From Camelus bactrianus (lineage: Eukaryota; Chordata; Mammalia; Artiodactyla; Camelidae): 64,000 nt of DNA. The notes below the pieces were generated by a model that made no database searches, was not told where the DNA came from, and saw only the letters and a program-made list of their open reading frames with translations. The stretch is taken from positions 372,001 through 436,000 of the forward strand of contig NC_133544.1 in assembly GCF_048773025.1 (NCBI RefSeq). The letters are read 5' to 3'. Positions 11,601 through 23,829 of this stretch are shown here, one piece after another. Every line of letters starts with the position of its first letter. Within the stretch, counting starts at the first letter, position 1. The translations under genes were made by a program, and so were the position numbers.

Positions 11601-14007
11601 CCACCCCTCACTGCCTGAGTCCTTGCCAGGAGGGAACAGGGCGTCTTTCTACTTCACACAGCTGGACTCTGCTATCCTACTAGGACATCAGAGACCACCG
11701 TGCTGCCACCAAACTCTATTTAACTGAGGCTTCTGTGTATTCAGTATTATTGTTATTTTTCCCACTTTGTGAGATTGGATCAGTTTTGTTTTAGATGCCA
11801 GGATGACCCAGTCAGTCAATGCTGGATTAACGGGTTAAACTTCATGGTGAAATACAAGTGAATCATGTGGATGGCAAAAAGCAAATTCACATATAGAGAT
11901 ATTCATTGGAAGGAAACTCCACACCAGATCTGAATTATGCACGTTTTTGCATTTAAGCCTGGAGATGAAGCAGAGAACAGACTGTGCTAAACCCAGAAAC
12001 CAGAGAGCAATTGTGTTGTTCCCAGCATGTTCAGATGTTCTCAACAAGGAGCTACATGCAGGTGAGACTGTGTTATAGACACCCCTCCTCATGACTGAAG
12101 AATAAGGGATAAAGAATGAGATTATTTTGTAATATAAAGAGGATACAGAAATAAAGCAAAATTCTGCTGATGGGACTGACAAATTGGAGCCCCCTCCGTG
12201 GAAAACAGCCACTTTCTTACAAGGTTTAGGACCAACTCACCATAAAATGAGCCATTTCAATATTAGGTGTGTCTCTAGGTGAAATTAAAGCTCACGATCA
12301 CTGAAAACACTGTGTGCATGTGCTCGTGGGGCCTTCACACATGCTGTAAAGTGGAAACAAGGACTAAGCCCAGAGCTCAGTGCAGGGCCATGTGCTGATG
12401 GCGTCTGAGGTACAATTAAGTCCAGCATTGCAGCCCTTGTCATGGGATCCAAGAAAACAGAGTCGCTCATTCATTACTGCAAAATACGGGTCCTTCATGT
12501 TTCCTCAGATGCCAGCAGTTTCCTGTCCCATGTTTATGTCTTGTGTGTGTCAGAGAAAGTACCTTGGAGAAAGGAGGGTTTGGATGCAGATACGACAGAA
12601 AAGTGTGGGTCCCTGCATGTATGTGCATGTGCACTGAGTGTGCATGTGTGTGTGCATGTCCCTGCACACAGACGGGAGCCCTGGTTACGTGTGTGATGAG
12701 GGCTTTCTGGACTTCCATCATCCTTCTGAATTTGGACACTATCGGCTAATTTTCTTTATGAAAATCACCCAATTCTGTAAAGAAATTTCTAATAGGATTA
12801 TTTATTAAAATCAGTGTCTTCCCCATCATCAATGGAAACTCTATCCAGGATTCTGACATTAATTTTCTAAGAAGCGTGTGAAACTCGGTGCAGCCCAGCG
12901 CTTCTGAGGACAGTGCTGCAAAGTCAGGATGAAGCCTTGGATTCTGAACCCACATCCTGAGAGTTCCTGGGCTCCTGACAGAACTTCCCTGCGGCTGAGG
13001 GCTCAGTGCCAGTTGCATCACCCACCTTCCCCCTACTCGTGATTTCCTACTTCTGGCAGCTAAGACCCTCACCTGTATGGCTGAGTCTAGACCAGAATCC
13101 TTCAGGTGCTGCAGGTCTCTGGTCAGAGGACAGCACAGCTGGGTGGGGAGTGGTTCTGGTGAAAGAAGCAGCTTGAAATGATGAGCCTGAATCTGGGTGG
13201 GAATGACCCTCAGCCTTCACACCTGGCAGTTCACACTCTGAAGTTTAACACCTGGGATTTTGCAGTTCATCCAAGAGTTCCAGTTGAACTTCTCCCAGCT
13301 CTCATGCCACCTGGAGATGACAAACACAGGTACGGTGAGGCTTGGTCACATTTCTTATGTCATATAACCTTTCTATCCCACTATGTGTAGACTTCAATGT
13401 GCAACACTGAGGTGAGATTTATAGCATATTGTGTAGTTTGTAACTTGCATAAAAATAAAATTACAAAGTATATAATAAGTATTCATTACAGCCCAATCAC
13501 AAGTAAAGACATTTTCTTGAATGTTATTATTGATTGAAATGCATTGAAATGCAGAGACGGTTGAAAACAATCCTCATGAACTCTGCTTACACATTACTGG
13601 TCAACACAGTAACTGTCAAAATCATCATGATCTCACCACTGAAGGGGGTCTTGTCCAAAAGTTTCTTGATGTTGATTCTGGATCAGTTATGACCAAGAGG
13701 AGGAGCACAGGTGAAAATGCTGGACAAGCCCTCACCTAACATGTGTCCCTGCACAGACCACAATGCGCTACCCGTCTGGGGGCTGCGTTCATCACCAACG
13801 TGGGAGGAACTCTGGCAGCGACATCACAGAATCCGTGTGCACACGTAAAATATACAGGTTCTATGTGTTTGCCCTGAAAACTCACACAATAAACATGATA
13901 TTTCCAAATGCTACCAACACCAGCAAACCACAGACACTCACAGCTGCTCAGGGACCTGGCCCTCTCTGAGGCTAGCAAGGCCCTGACTTTCTATATAGTG
14001 AGATGAC
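8681..14007. other. Long intergenic stretch between V genes
   Basis: About 5.3 kb in which I recognise no V segment, RNA gene or complete transposon. A GT-rich degenerate stretch lies at 12600-12670. Part is probably very old repeat sequence. None of the short open frames shows a known domain. Confidence 0.45.
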
Positions 14008-14015
14008 ATGCAAAT
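14008..14015 (+). promoter_or_regulatory. Ig octamer promoter element (ATGCAAAT)
   Basis: Perfect ATGCAAAT, about 124 bases before the leader ATG of the IGHV3 gene. The surrounding 'gatgacatgcaaatagggcc' is repeated exactly, mirror-wise, before the minus-strand IGHV3 gene. Confidence 0.88.
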
Positions 14016-14138
14016 AGGGCCTCCCTCTGAGGATAAAGCCACCTGGCCCTGGCCCTGCAGCTCTGGGAGAGGAGCCCAAGCCCCGGGATTCCCAGCTACT
14101 CCTGTTCTCTGAGCAGGACTGAGCACAGACGACTCACC

Positions 14139-14595
14139 ATGGAGCTGGGGCTGAGCTGGGTGGTCCTGGCTGCTCTTCTACAAGGTAATTCATGGAGAAC
14201 AAGAGCTTCTGAGGATGTGGGTGGTCGTGAGTGAGGGAATCAGAGGACGTGTGACAGTCTCCTGACCAGGATGTCTTTGTGTTTGCAGGTGTCCAGGCTG
14301 AGGTGCAGCTGGTGGAGTCTGGGGGAGGCTTGGTGCAGCCTGGGGGGTCTCTGAGACTCTCCTGTGCAGCCTCTGGATTCACCTTCAGTAGCTACTACAT
14401 GAGCTGGGTCCGCCAGGCTCCAGGGAAGGGGCTGGAGTGGGTGTCCAGTATTTATAGTGATGGTAGTAACACATACTATGCAGACTCCGTGAAGGGCCGA
14501 TTCACCATCTCCAGAGACAACGCCAAGAACACGGTGTATCTGCAAATGAACAGCCTGAAATCTGAGGACACGGCCCTGTATTACTGTGCCACTGA
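14139..14595 (+). CDS. IGHV3: Immunoglobulin heavy variable gene, IGHV3 family, conventional VH
   Basis: Encodes an Ig heavy-chain variable domain of clan III. Leader part 1 is 14139-14184 ([15 protein letters not shown]), donor gtaat at 14185, intron of 104 bases, acceptor ending at 14288, then exon 2 at 14289-14595. The V-region starts with GAG at 14300 ([16 protein letters not shown]). Both cysteines (LSCAAS, YYCAT) and the core tryptophan ([12 protein letters not shown]) are present. CDR1 is GFTFSSYY and CDR2 is IYSDGSNT. Framework-2 positions are V42, G49, L50 and W52, so it is a VH meant to pair with a light chain; VHH genes carry F/Y42, E/Q49, R/C50 and often G/F52. No stop or frameshift. 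The octamer, splice sites and a consensus RSS make it look functional. Its leader exon is identical to that of the inverted gene at 29.5-29.9 kb. Confidence 0.95.
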
Positions 14596-14634
14596 CACAG
14601 TGAGGGGAAGTCATTGTGAGCCCAGACACAAACC
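14596..14634 (+). promoter_or_regulatory. V-RSS with 23-base spacer (IGHV3 gene)
   Basis: Consensus heptamer CACAGTG at 14596-14602, 23-base spacer, nonamer ACACAAACC at 14626-14634. The spacer and nonamer are shared with the mirror gene at 29.4 kb apart from a few bases. Confidence 0.93.
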
Positions 14635-16689
14635 TCCCTGCAGGGTCACAGGGGACAATTAGGACCCCCTGGGGGCACTCAAGACTCCCCAGTTGTGCCA
14701 TTCATCCCCAGGGGCAGGTGCAGGAGGCAGCTGGTTTCATGGTTTCCTGTCAGGCTCTGGGGTTTCCTCTCCACAGAGCAGGAACTTCTCTGGATCCAGG
14801 AATCTGTGCTTGGACATTTAGTGTCTCAATTAGAAAGGTTTTCAAAAAGGAAAAACAACAGTTAAACAAATATTCTCTCCTGCACAAAAGGCGGAGAGTC
14901 TCCTGCTTTAAATACTCTTGTTGGCCCCTGTCCAAATCCAGTCAATGTGCAGCAGTTTCAAAACCATTTAGTGGATTTACTGACAGTTAAACACACTCTA
15001 CCCTCCTCCCCTGTGAACTCTCAGCCCCACCCTACTGATGGGGACACTTGTCCCTGCCAGGTGGGGGCTCCTGGCTGACATCCTGCATGAGAAGCCCGGT
15101 GAGCCTGGCAGCCCCCCAGGACCACAAGCGGGTCACAGGGAAGGACGCCAGTGAGAGGGGACGGGTGGGGCCGTGGCCATGTGTGCTCCTCCTCCAGGTC
15201 CAGAGAATCCCTGCAGAATAGAGGCACCTGCTCCCTGTTCCCTGTGCAGGTTACGTTGGGTCACGTGCTCTCTGATCAATTATCACCGATAAACACACAA
15301 ATAATTGGGAGGGACCTGTTACAGACAGGTGGGCACTGACGTGTGAAATTTCAGAAACTACTGCAGACCGACTGCAGGACGCTTTCTTCACCGTGCAGTC
15401 TCAGGTGAGCACCAGAAGCAGGAAAGCCACCCGCGCTCTCACTCCAGGAAGAGGGCTCTGCATCCTCACCAGGCACGCCCGGCTTGTCCAGGATCCCCTT
15501 CGGGGCGGTCAGGTCCCGTGCTTACAAGCCCAGGTCTGGCCGGGAGGGCTCTGGCCCCCTGCTGTGTGCTCTCCCGCACCCCGCACGCACGCGAGGCTGC
15601 ACAGTGCAGCTCACACCTGGAAAAGCAGGTAAAGCTGGTACCTGCATCACACGCCGGGTGTGCAGAGGTAAACACAAACGCTGCAACACACACCAAGTGC
15701 GGGGTCCAGGGCGTTCCACCCAGAATGTGCCCCAGTGCCATGCCGATTACTGTGACTTACAGTGGCTTAAGGAGCAGCCACCACAAGAGGGACACTCGGA
15801 CCTTCCCCTCTGTCTCCCAGCGCGAGACTTACGCCTCTCCTGTGAAAGGCACGCTCCCTGCGTCTGGAGGTGGAAGGACACCCGTCACCCCACGTGGGGA
15901 CCCAGCCTGGCGGCTCCTGGCGGCAGACTCTGCTCCTTCCCTGATGCGCTAACCCCCACACAAGCTCTTCTCAGGTTCTTCACTAATTGAGCCCCAAACC
16001 ACAGATTTCTTCACCCTGTCAGTTCCTCATGATACTGTGTAGCTTTGTCCAAAATGATGCGAGCTGCCTGCTTTGGTCTCGCCTCATCCGTTTCTATGTC
16101 ACGTCCAAGAGCGTAACCAACATTTACTTCTTTTCTCCCGTGAATGTAATCATAGAACAGCCTGTGAGTAAACGACCCCTGTGCCCTTCGGGACTAAGAG
16201 GAGACTACGGTGAAGAGTTTCAGACACGACCTTGTCACCAGTGCCCCAGAATATCCTGTTGCAATTAATAAACCAGCCTCAGTACTACCCCTCTGTCTGC
16301 AATCACAACCGCAAGGCCTGAGCCAGAGGGAGCCACCCCAGGCCTGGCTGGAGTCCTCTTTTGAGGTCCCCCTTTGTTCCACTTATTCTGCCACTGGCTG
16401 GCCGTTCCAGCCTCAAATTTTGTCAATTCAGGCTATGAAAAGACTACGCAGGGACGCCTAGAGCTTGTCCAGGCCCAGAGGAGCTTCAGGGACAGCTGCC
16501 TAGCTTGAAACCCTAACTCATTGGCAGGACTTGCAGCCAAACAGATAAATATCAGGCCCAGTGAGGCAGTGGGCTTTTTGAGAACTTCACTGTTTTTGAG
16601 GAGTTAAAAAAAAAGAAAAACAAAAAAAAACTGGTCCTGGGGTCACAGTCTGCAGAGCCAGAAGCAGACCCATCCTATAGGCCATAAAA
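14635..16689. other. Intergenic between IGHV3 gene and provirus
   Basis: 3' flank of the V gene, then GC-rich sequence (15390-15960) with no recognised gene, although several overlapping frames stay open by composition. An A-rich stretch lies at 16606-16631. The last 200-500 bases may hold leader or LTR sequence of the following provirus, but I find no copy of its 3' LTR here. Confidence 0.4.
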
Positions 16690-19600
16690 CCTGTCAGCCA
16701 ACAATGGGAGCCTCAGAATCAAAGCCGACAGTTCTGGACTGCGTGATTCAAAATTTCAAAAAGGGTTTCTCAGGAGACCATGGGATTAAATTGTCCCCAG
16801 AAAAATTGCACACGTTGTGCAAGTTAGAATGACCCGCCTTCAGAGTGGGATGGCCCTCAGAAGTCACACTTGACCTGCCAACTACCCGGGCCATGTACAG
16901 AGTAATTGCCAGGACCCCAGGGCACCCCAACCAATTCCCATATATTGACCCCTGGCTAACAATCGCCCAAAGCTTGCCCCCATGGGTCTGGTTCTGCACA
17001 AATGGTCAGGGACAGTGTAGGACCCTCGTGGCCCAGACAGTAAAAACAAAAAAGGAAGGTGCAACGAAGCCAGCTCTTGAGGGGGACCCTGAAGAAGAAC
17101 CAGCGATGCCCCCGCCATGTATCCTTCCTTCTGCGGCTCCACCACAGCCGCCTCCACCTGATAGCCCACCTCCATCTGTGTCCCCGCCGGCACAACCCCA
17201 GGCTCCAAGCCAGGAACCCTTAGGGAGGAGACTGTTCAGCCCAACTAGCCAGCCAGCCAGTGACCGCCCTCCAGATGCCTCTCCCGGAGGCCCAAGGGCC
17301 CCAGTACGTTAACGATGATGGCTCCGTACAGCCCAGACACTCCGTCCTGTACCACCAGCCTTTCAGTACAACAGACCTCCTGAACTGGCGACACCACACT
17401 CCTCCATATTCAGAAAAGCCCCAGGCCATGATTGCCCTCCTAGAGTCCATCTTCCAGACCCACCGGCCAGCTTGGGATGACATCCATCAGCTGCTCCTGA
17501 CGCTTCAATGCTGAAGAAAGAAAGCGGGTCCTGACAGAAACTAAAAGCTGGCTACAAGAGCAGGCCCCAGAGGGAACCATGGACGCAGAAGGGTCAGCCC
17601 TAAATGCAGCCCCAGAAAGAAGGCCAAACTGGGACTTTAACACCCAAGATGGACGAGAGGCTCTGCAGACGTATCAGAGAGCCCACCTGAAGGGCTGCGA
17701 GCCGGGGCAAAGAAACCAACCAACATAACTTAGACCACCACAGTGATCCAAAAGCTGGACGGGTCCCCATGGACTCCTATGAGAGGCTATGCGAAGCCTT
17801 CAGATCTACACCCCATTTGACCCCGAAGCCCCCGAAAACCAGCAGATGGTCAATGCTGCTTTTGTGGCCCAATCCTACACCGACATCCGCCAAAAACTTC
17901 AAAAACTGGAAGGTTTTGCTGGAATGAATTCCACTCAACTGCTGGAGGTGGCCAAAAAAGTCTTCATAAATCAAGGCCGCGAAGCCCGACAAGAAGCAGG
18001 CAGACGAACAGAACAGAAAGCATGCCTGCTGGCAGCAGCACTAGGGCACTCCTACCCAAACCAGCATCCCGCCCCATCGCGAAAAGGGGGGACCCGTGCG
18101 GGGCCCCCCAGAGGCAAGACCAATGTGCATACTGTAAGAAGGTTGGTCACTGGGAAAATGAGTGTCCTTATCGCGGAGAAGCAAAAAACCTACCAAAGAG
18201 AAAACCTCCAGCCAGCGAAGGAAAGTACCGGCCCAAGTCTCCTCCGAGGAACCTAGTCAGGTTGGCCGGGCTGGACTCAGCCTAGGGGAGACTGCGTCCC
18301 TGCTCCAGGCCCCCGGGAGCCCGCAGTCAAGATGTTGGTGGGGGGCCAACCGATGACATTTACAGCGGACACGGCGGTAATCAAAGCTGTGGCCTCCTTG
18401 ACTGAGAAAACGGCAATTATCACAGGAGCCACCGGGGACCTGCCCTCTCGCCTGTTTGCCATCCACGATCATGCCAGCTCGGGGGACATTTAGTCACTCA
18501 TGAGTTTCTCTACCTACCAGAATGCCCCATCCCCCTTTTGGGAAGAGACTTACTTTGTAAACTGGGGGCCCGGATAACACTCTCTCCTGGAAAGCAAACA
18601 CATCTAACTCTGAGGGGGAAGGAAGCCTTGCTCATGATGGCGACCGTGCCCCAAGAAGAAGAATGGTGCCTATACCAAACAGAAAGTGCCCAGACAAACC
18701 CTGACTCTCTGTGAGGAGAGTTCCCCTCCATCTGGGCAGAAGGAGGACCCCCCAGACTGGCCCGATTGGTAATAGACCTGCGACCGGGTGCAACCCCATC
18801 CAGGCTGCGAGAGTACCTCATACCCAGAGAAGCCCGCCTGGGAATTCAGAAGCACATCCAGCGTTTGCGTGATGAGGTAATTCTCAAAGAGGGCCAGCCT
18901 CCATGGAACATGCCCCTCCTGCCCGTCAGAAAGGTGGAAGTAATAGACTGAAGGCCAGTGCAGGGTCTGCGAGTAGTTAACAATGCCGTGACCACAATAC
19001 ACCCAGTGGTCCCGAATCCACACGCTCTTCTCAGCCTCCTACCGGCCCAAGACAAATGGTTCACCTGCCTAGACCTCAAAGATGCTTCCTTCTGCCTCAG
19101 GCTGGCACCAGTCAGTCAACCGATATTTGCCTTCGAATGGGAGGACCCCCACACGGGCAGGAAAACTCAGTTAACCTGGCCTCGCTTACCGCAGGGTTCT
19201 AAAAACTCACCCACCCTGTTTGGAGAAGCACTGGCCACGGACTTGACTGCCTTCCTGGGAGAAGCTCTAAACTGCGCCTGCTGCCGTGCGCAGACGGCCT
19301 GCTATCAGGCAGCCCCAGTCAAGAGGACTGTTGGGGGGGGACCCCAGGCCCTGTTAGCACTGCTGTCGGATGCTGGCTATAAGGTCTCCTGGAAAAAGGC
19401 ACAAATTTATAAAAAGACAGTTAAGTATCTCAGGTTCATTGTCTCAGAAGGACACCGAGCTTTGGGCCCAGAGTGAAAACAAGCCATTTGTGCGATACCA
19501 CAGCCAGGCACCAAGAGAGAGATCCGAGAATTCCTGGGGGCAGCAGGGTTCTGCCGAATCTGGATCCCTGGTTTCTCAGACATAGACAAGTCCCTATATG

Positions 19601-22600
19601 AAGCCACCGCTGGATCTGGGGAAGAACCCTCGGACTGGGGACCCAAGCAGGAAGAAGCATTTAATGAGATCAAGAGACTGCTAACCAGGGCCCCAGCCCT
19701 GGGACTACCAGACGTGACAAGAGAATTCAACTTGTTCGTCCATGAGAAGAATCATGCAGCCCTAGGGGTTCTCACCCAAGCAGTGGGGGCCTGGCAGTGG
19801 CCCGTGGCCTATTTGTCAAAGAATCTGGACCCAGTAGCTTCAGGGTGGCCACCATGCTTACGAGCACCGGCTGCTACAGTAACCCTGGTCAAGGAAGCAG
19901 ACAAGCTCACCCTTGGAGAGACTGCCAGCATGAAGGTTCCACACGCAGTCCCCACCCTGATGAACAGCCAGGGGCGCCGATGGCTGACCAACACTAGAAT
20001 GACACGTTGCCCAGGGCTCCTCTGTGAAAACCCCAGGATCTGCCTGGAGACGGTGTGGACCTTGAACCCAGCCACCTTCCTGCCCGAGGGAGAGGGCCCA
20101 GCCGACCACGACTGTGAGGACGTAGTAGAAGAAGTCTCAAGCAGGCGTGAGCTGTCTGATGTTCCGCTCCAGAACCCTGAACTTGAACTTTTACAGACGG
20201 GAGCAGCTCCATGCAGGATGGACAACATACGGCAGGATACGCGGTGACCGCAGCACACAAGGTAATAAAAGCTGAATCTCTACCACTGGGATGGTCGGCA
20301 CAGAGGGCAGAAACATGGGCGCTCATCCAGGCGTCACGAGAGGGAAGAGGAAAGCAGGTCGACATTCACACGGACTCTAAGTACGCCTTTGCTACCCTGC
20401 ACACACATGGCGCCGTACATAAAGAAGGGGGTCTGTTAACAGCTGGAGCAAAGGAGATCAAGAATAAAGGTGAGATATTGCAACTGTTAGAGGCAGTCTG
20501 GGAGCCTGCGGGGGGGTCAGTCATCCACTGCGAGGGGCCCCAGAAGGGAGACGACCCTGTAAGCAGAGGAAGCCGACTGGCAGACCAGGCTGCGTGAGAA
20601 GCAGCAAGTCAGTCTGGCCACGCCAGAGATCCTGGGACCGTGGCGAAGGTTCTGCCAGCACCCAAACTGCCAAAGCCTCTGGAACACAGCCGAGAGGAAA
20701 TCTTCCAGGCCAGGACTGAAGGAGGGATGGTGGGCGATGCCTGACAAACGGACACACGTACCTGAACACTTAGCCCGTCACGTGGTCCTCCAGCAGCACA
20801 AGCTCACCCACGTGCACAGATGGCCTCGGAGGCCCTGCTGGATCGATACTATCTGATCGCCCGACTTCCATCCCTCTGTGCCTCAGTCTCTCAGCGCTGC
20901 CTTGTGCGTGCCCAGAACAATGCAGAACGGGGGCCAACTGGACCAAAAGGAATCCAGCGCTGCGGCCAGGCTCCTTCTGAAGATATGGAAGTGGATTTCA
21001 CAGAAATAGGGCCTAGCAGAGGATACAAGGACTCACTGGTTTTTGTCTGCACCTTTTCAGGGTAGGTGGACGCACACCCAGCACGGGCTGAGAAGGCAAG
21101 GGAAGTAACAAAGGCCTTACTCAGAGACACTGTTCCCGGATTCGGGATGCCACTGACCACAGGGGCAGACAACGGACCTGCATTTGTGGCAGAAGCGCTA
21201 CACAGCCACTGGAGTCTACGTGCAGCCGACGGGCCCCCGAGCTCAGGGAGAGCAGAGCGCGGGACCCGGGCCCTGAAGCAAGTTATGGCGAAACGCAGTC
21301 AGGAAACTCAGCTGCCTTGGACTGACACTCTGCCCCCGGCTCTTCTGCGGGTACACTGTGCCGCTCGGTCCAAGACGGGGCTCTCCCTTCTGAGATCCTG
21401 TACGGGAGGCCCCCTCCTTTAATTAGACTAGGGGAAAGTATTAAGGAAGTGGGGAGCGTAGAACTTCATAAGCAAATACAGGGCCTCAGAAAGGCTATGC
21501 GAGAAATCCATAGGTGGGGAACTGACAGGATCCCAGTGTCACTGGGAACAATGTGACACCCATATGAACCTGGGGACCAAGTCTGGGCAAAAGACTGGCA
21601 AAGGGAGCCGCTCAGACCCACCTGGAAGGGCCCCTACCCAGTTATGTTAGCCACCCCAACAGCTCTAAAGTTGCAGGTATCGCCCCCCGGATTCATCACG
21701 CAGAGTAAAGAGAGCAGCGCCACCGCGAGACGAGGACGTCTGGAGAGTCGCCCAGGTCCCCAGAGAGCCTCTTAAATCAGGCTCCAGAGACGCCCGCCTC
21801 GCCTGCCAGAGAGCACCGAGCCCTGCTCTAGCCACACCCGGAAGCCTTCCGCGGCGGAAGCCTGAGGAGCCACCGATCAAGACAGAAAATGAACTGCTGT
21901 CCCGCTTTATTTTAGTACTGAGTACTGTCGCTGTATTGCGAGCTGTAGGACTGACGGCCACTGCACCCCAGGATTGGAACATGGGCCAGAGACTAACACC
22001 AGCTGTGCTCCGTCCCTCCACAGTAGGAAGCCTAGTGGTCGGTCAGTGTCTGCTGGAGGAACCATACCTCCCTGTGAGAAATGATGAGACCCCAAGCCCT
22101 TCTTCCGCTTGTGAAAGTCGTTGCTGACTTATCTCTTTCCATGACAGGGGTTCCAATGGGACCCATTCGCCAAACTGCAGAAGAAATCCCCGGCCCACAC
22201 ACTCAGGGCCCTTCTACAGACCTAGCAAGGGTTAGGGAAAAGAAAAGAAGACCTAGGTCCATGCTCTATAACCAGGACCCCCAATTAAGTCCCTTATTAA
22301 GCAAGTCCATCACCTTCTTCATGCTACCAACCCACAACTAGCAAGTGCTTGCTGGCTCTGCCTGCGTCCCAGCCCCTGCAGCATGCAGCCAGCCCGATAG
22401 GTCTCTCAGCTCTAACCAAGTTCAATGGCCGCCCTGGGTGGTCCCCAGACTCTGTGGGAAATCTGGCCACTGCCCAGTGTGCCCAAACCCATAACTGCAC
22501 AACTGTTTCTGGTTGGATGCCTGCCAAACCCTGGTGCACACCGAGCCCAGGAACCTTTTTTGTATGCGGGGCACATGCCTGCCAGTGCCTGCCAGCCAGT

Positions 22601-23803
22601 TGGACAGGTACTTGCGCATTGGCCTCCTTATCCCTCAGATGGACAAAATGCCTAATAACCAGAGCCTTCCCGTACCCCTGATGGACCATACTCGATCAAA
22701 AAGGGCCATCCAGTTAATACCACTACTCGTTGGCCTGGAATAGTGACTGGAGTGGGCACAGGAATAGGAGGAACAGCCTCATCTTCCCACTGTTACCAGC
22801 AGTTATCTGCTGAGGTCACTGAAGGTTTAAAACAGGTGGCTGAGTCCTGAATGACTCTACAAAACCAGCTGGACTCCCTAGTGGCATTTGTCCTACAGAA
22901 CAGGAGGGGTTTAGAACTGCTCACCGCCAAAAAGGGGGGACTCTCTCTTCCTAAATGAGGAATGCTGTTTCTACGTAAATCAATCAGCAATTGTCAGAAA
23001 TACGGTCCAACAACTACGAGATCGAGCTGAACGCAGAAACCAGCAAACTCCTGGGCACAGTGGAATAACCTCTGGAGTTGGGCCTCCTGGCTCCTCCCCC
23101 AGCAGGCCCCCTCCTTATGATCCTTGCAGCACCGCTGTTTGGTCCCTGCATCCTTAATCTCATTACCCGTTTCATTAGCTCACGGGTAGAGTCACTGAGA
23201 CGACAGCTACTAGTCACTCAGTACAGGCCCCTGGACCAGAAGAACCCAATGGTGAATAAGGGGCACCACTGTAAGGCTGATGCTCGCTGCAGGTGTTAAA
23301 GAGAGCATCAAAGTGGGGAAGGAGGCGGGAAGCCCCACAGAAAGACCGGCAGGACCCCCAAGCAGGGCCACTACTCTCCTGCCGGCGCCATCCAGTTCCC
23401 TGCCAGAAACGGCTTACTTATCCCTAAAACTCTACTGGTTCCCTGAGCTCACTCCTGATTGGTTATTTCCTTCACTCCTGATTGGTCCATTTCCCTAACT
23501 TCTGATTGGTCCATTTGTAGTGCTTCGTTTGCATGGAGCGCACTCCTGATTGGTTATCTCTCCCTCCTGATTTGTCCATTTCTGCAAAGCTTGTTCCTAA
23601 TTAGCCAACTTTCGTTATACCTCATTTGCATGTGATGTTGCAAAGTGTACACTGGCAGCCTATGAAAGCCTGTGTAAACCTACAGACGGGGTCCAGAGCT
23701 TGGAGTGCTAACTCCTCTGGGCCCGCTGGCATAATAAACCTGAGTTCTCCAACTCTCCAAGTGCTGCTTGGTCTCCTGCCTGGACCCAGGTTGCTGACAC
23801 AAC
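16690..23803 (+). mobile_element. Endogenous retrovirus fossil, class I (gammaretrovirus-like), gag-pol-env plus 3' LTR
   Basis: Parts in order: gag about 16704-18260, pro-pol about 18260-21790, env about 21900-23280 and a 3' LTR about 23300-23803. Gag begins MGAS, with the myristoylation glycine, and has a matrix segment NQFPYIDPWLTIAQSLPPW, a proline-rich stretch and a single zinc knuckle (CAYCKKVGHWENECPY). Pol shows blocks of protease, reverse transcriptase (CLDLKDASFCLRLAP), RNase H and integrase. Env ends in a transmembrane part with the [10 protein letters not shown] block typical of gamma-type env proteins. One zinc knuckle and this env type point to class I. It is clearly dead, with many reading-frame breaks spread over all genes. 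No matching 5' LTR is visible, so its age cannot be read from LTR divergence; the level of decay suggests tens of millions of years. Confidence 0.9.
23300..23803 (+). repeat. 3' LTR of the class I provirus fossil
   Basis: The stretch has tandem CCAAT-box repeats in inverted form (several 'ctcctgattggt' units between 23450 and 23560), a polyadenylation signal AATAAA at 23733-23738 and a U5-like end near 23803. This architecture is common in class I LTRs. The 5' boundary is uncertain by some tens of bases. Confidence 0.7.
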
Positions 23804-23829
23804 AGCTGTAACACTGAACTGTAGCACAT

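Noticed and set aside
16130-16480. Possible 5' LTR of the provirus ('attaataaaccagcctcagt')
   Set aside because: It has an AATAAA but no visible likeness to the 3' LTR at 23.3-23.8 kb, so I did not call it.
16845-21422. Open frames of 100-180 codons in 16.8-21.4 kb as host genes
   Set aside because: They match retroviral gag and pol blocks and belong to the broken provirus.
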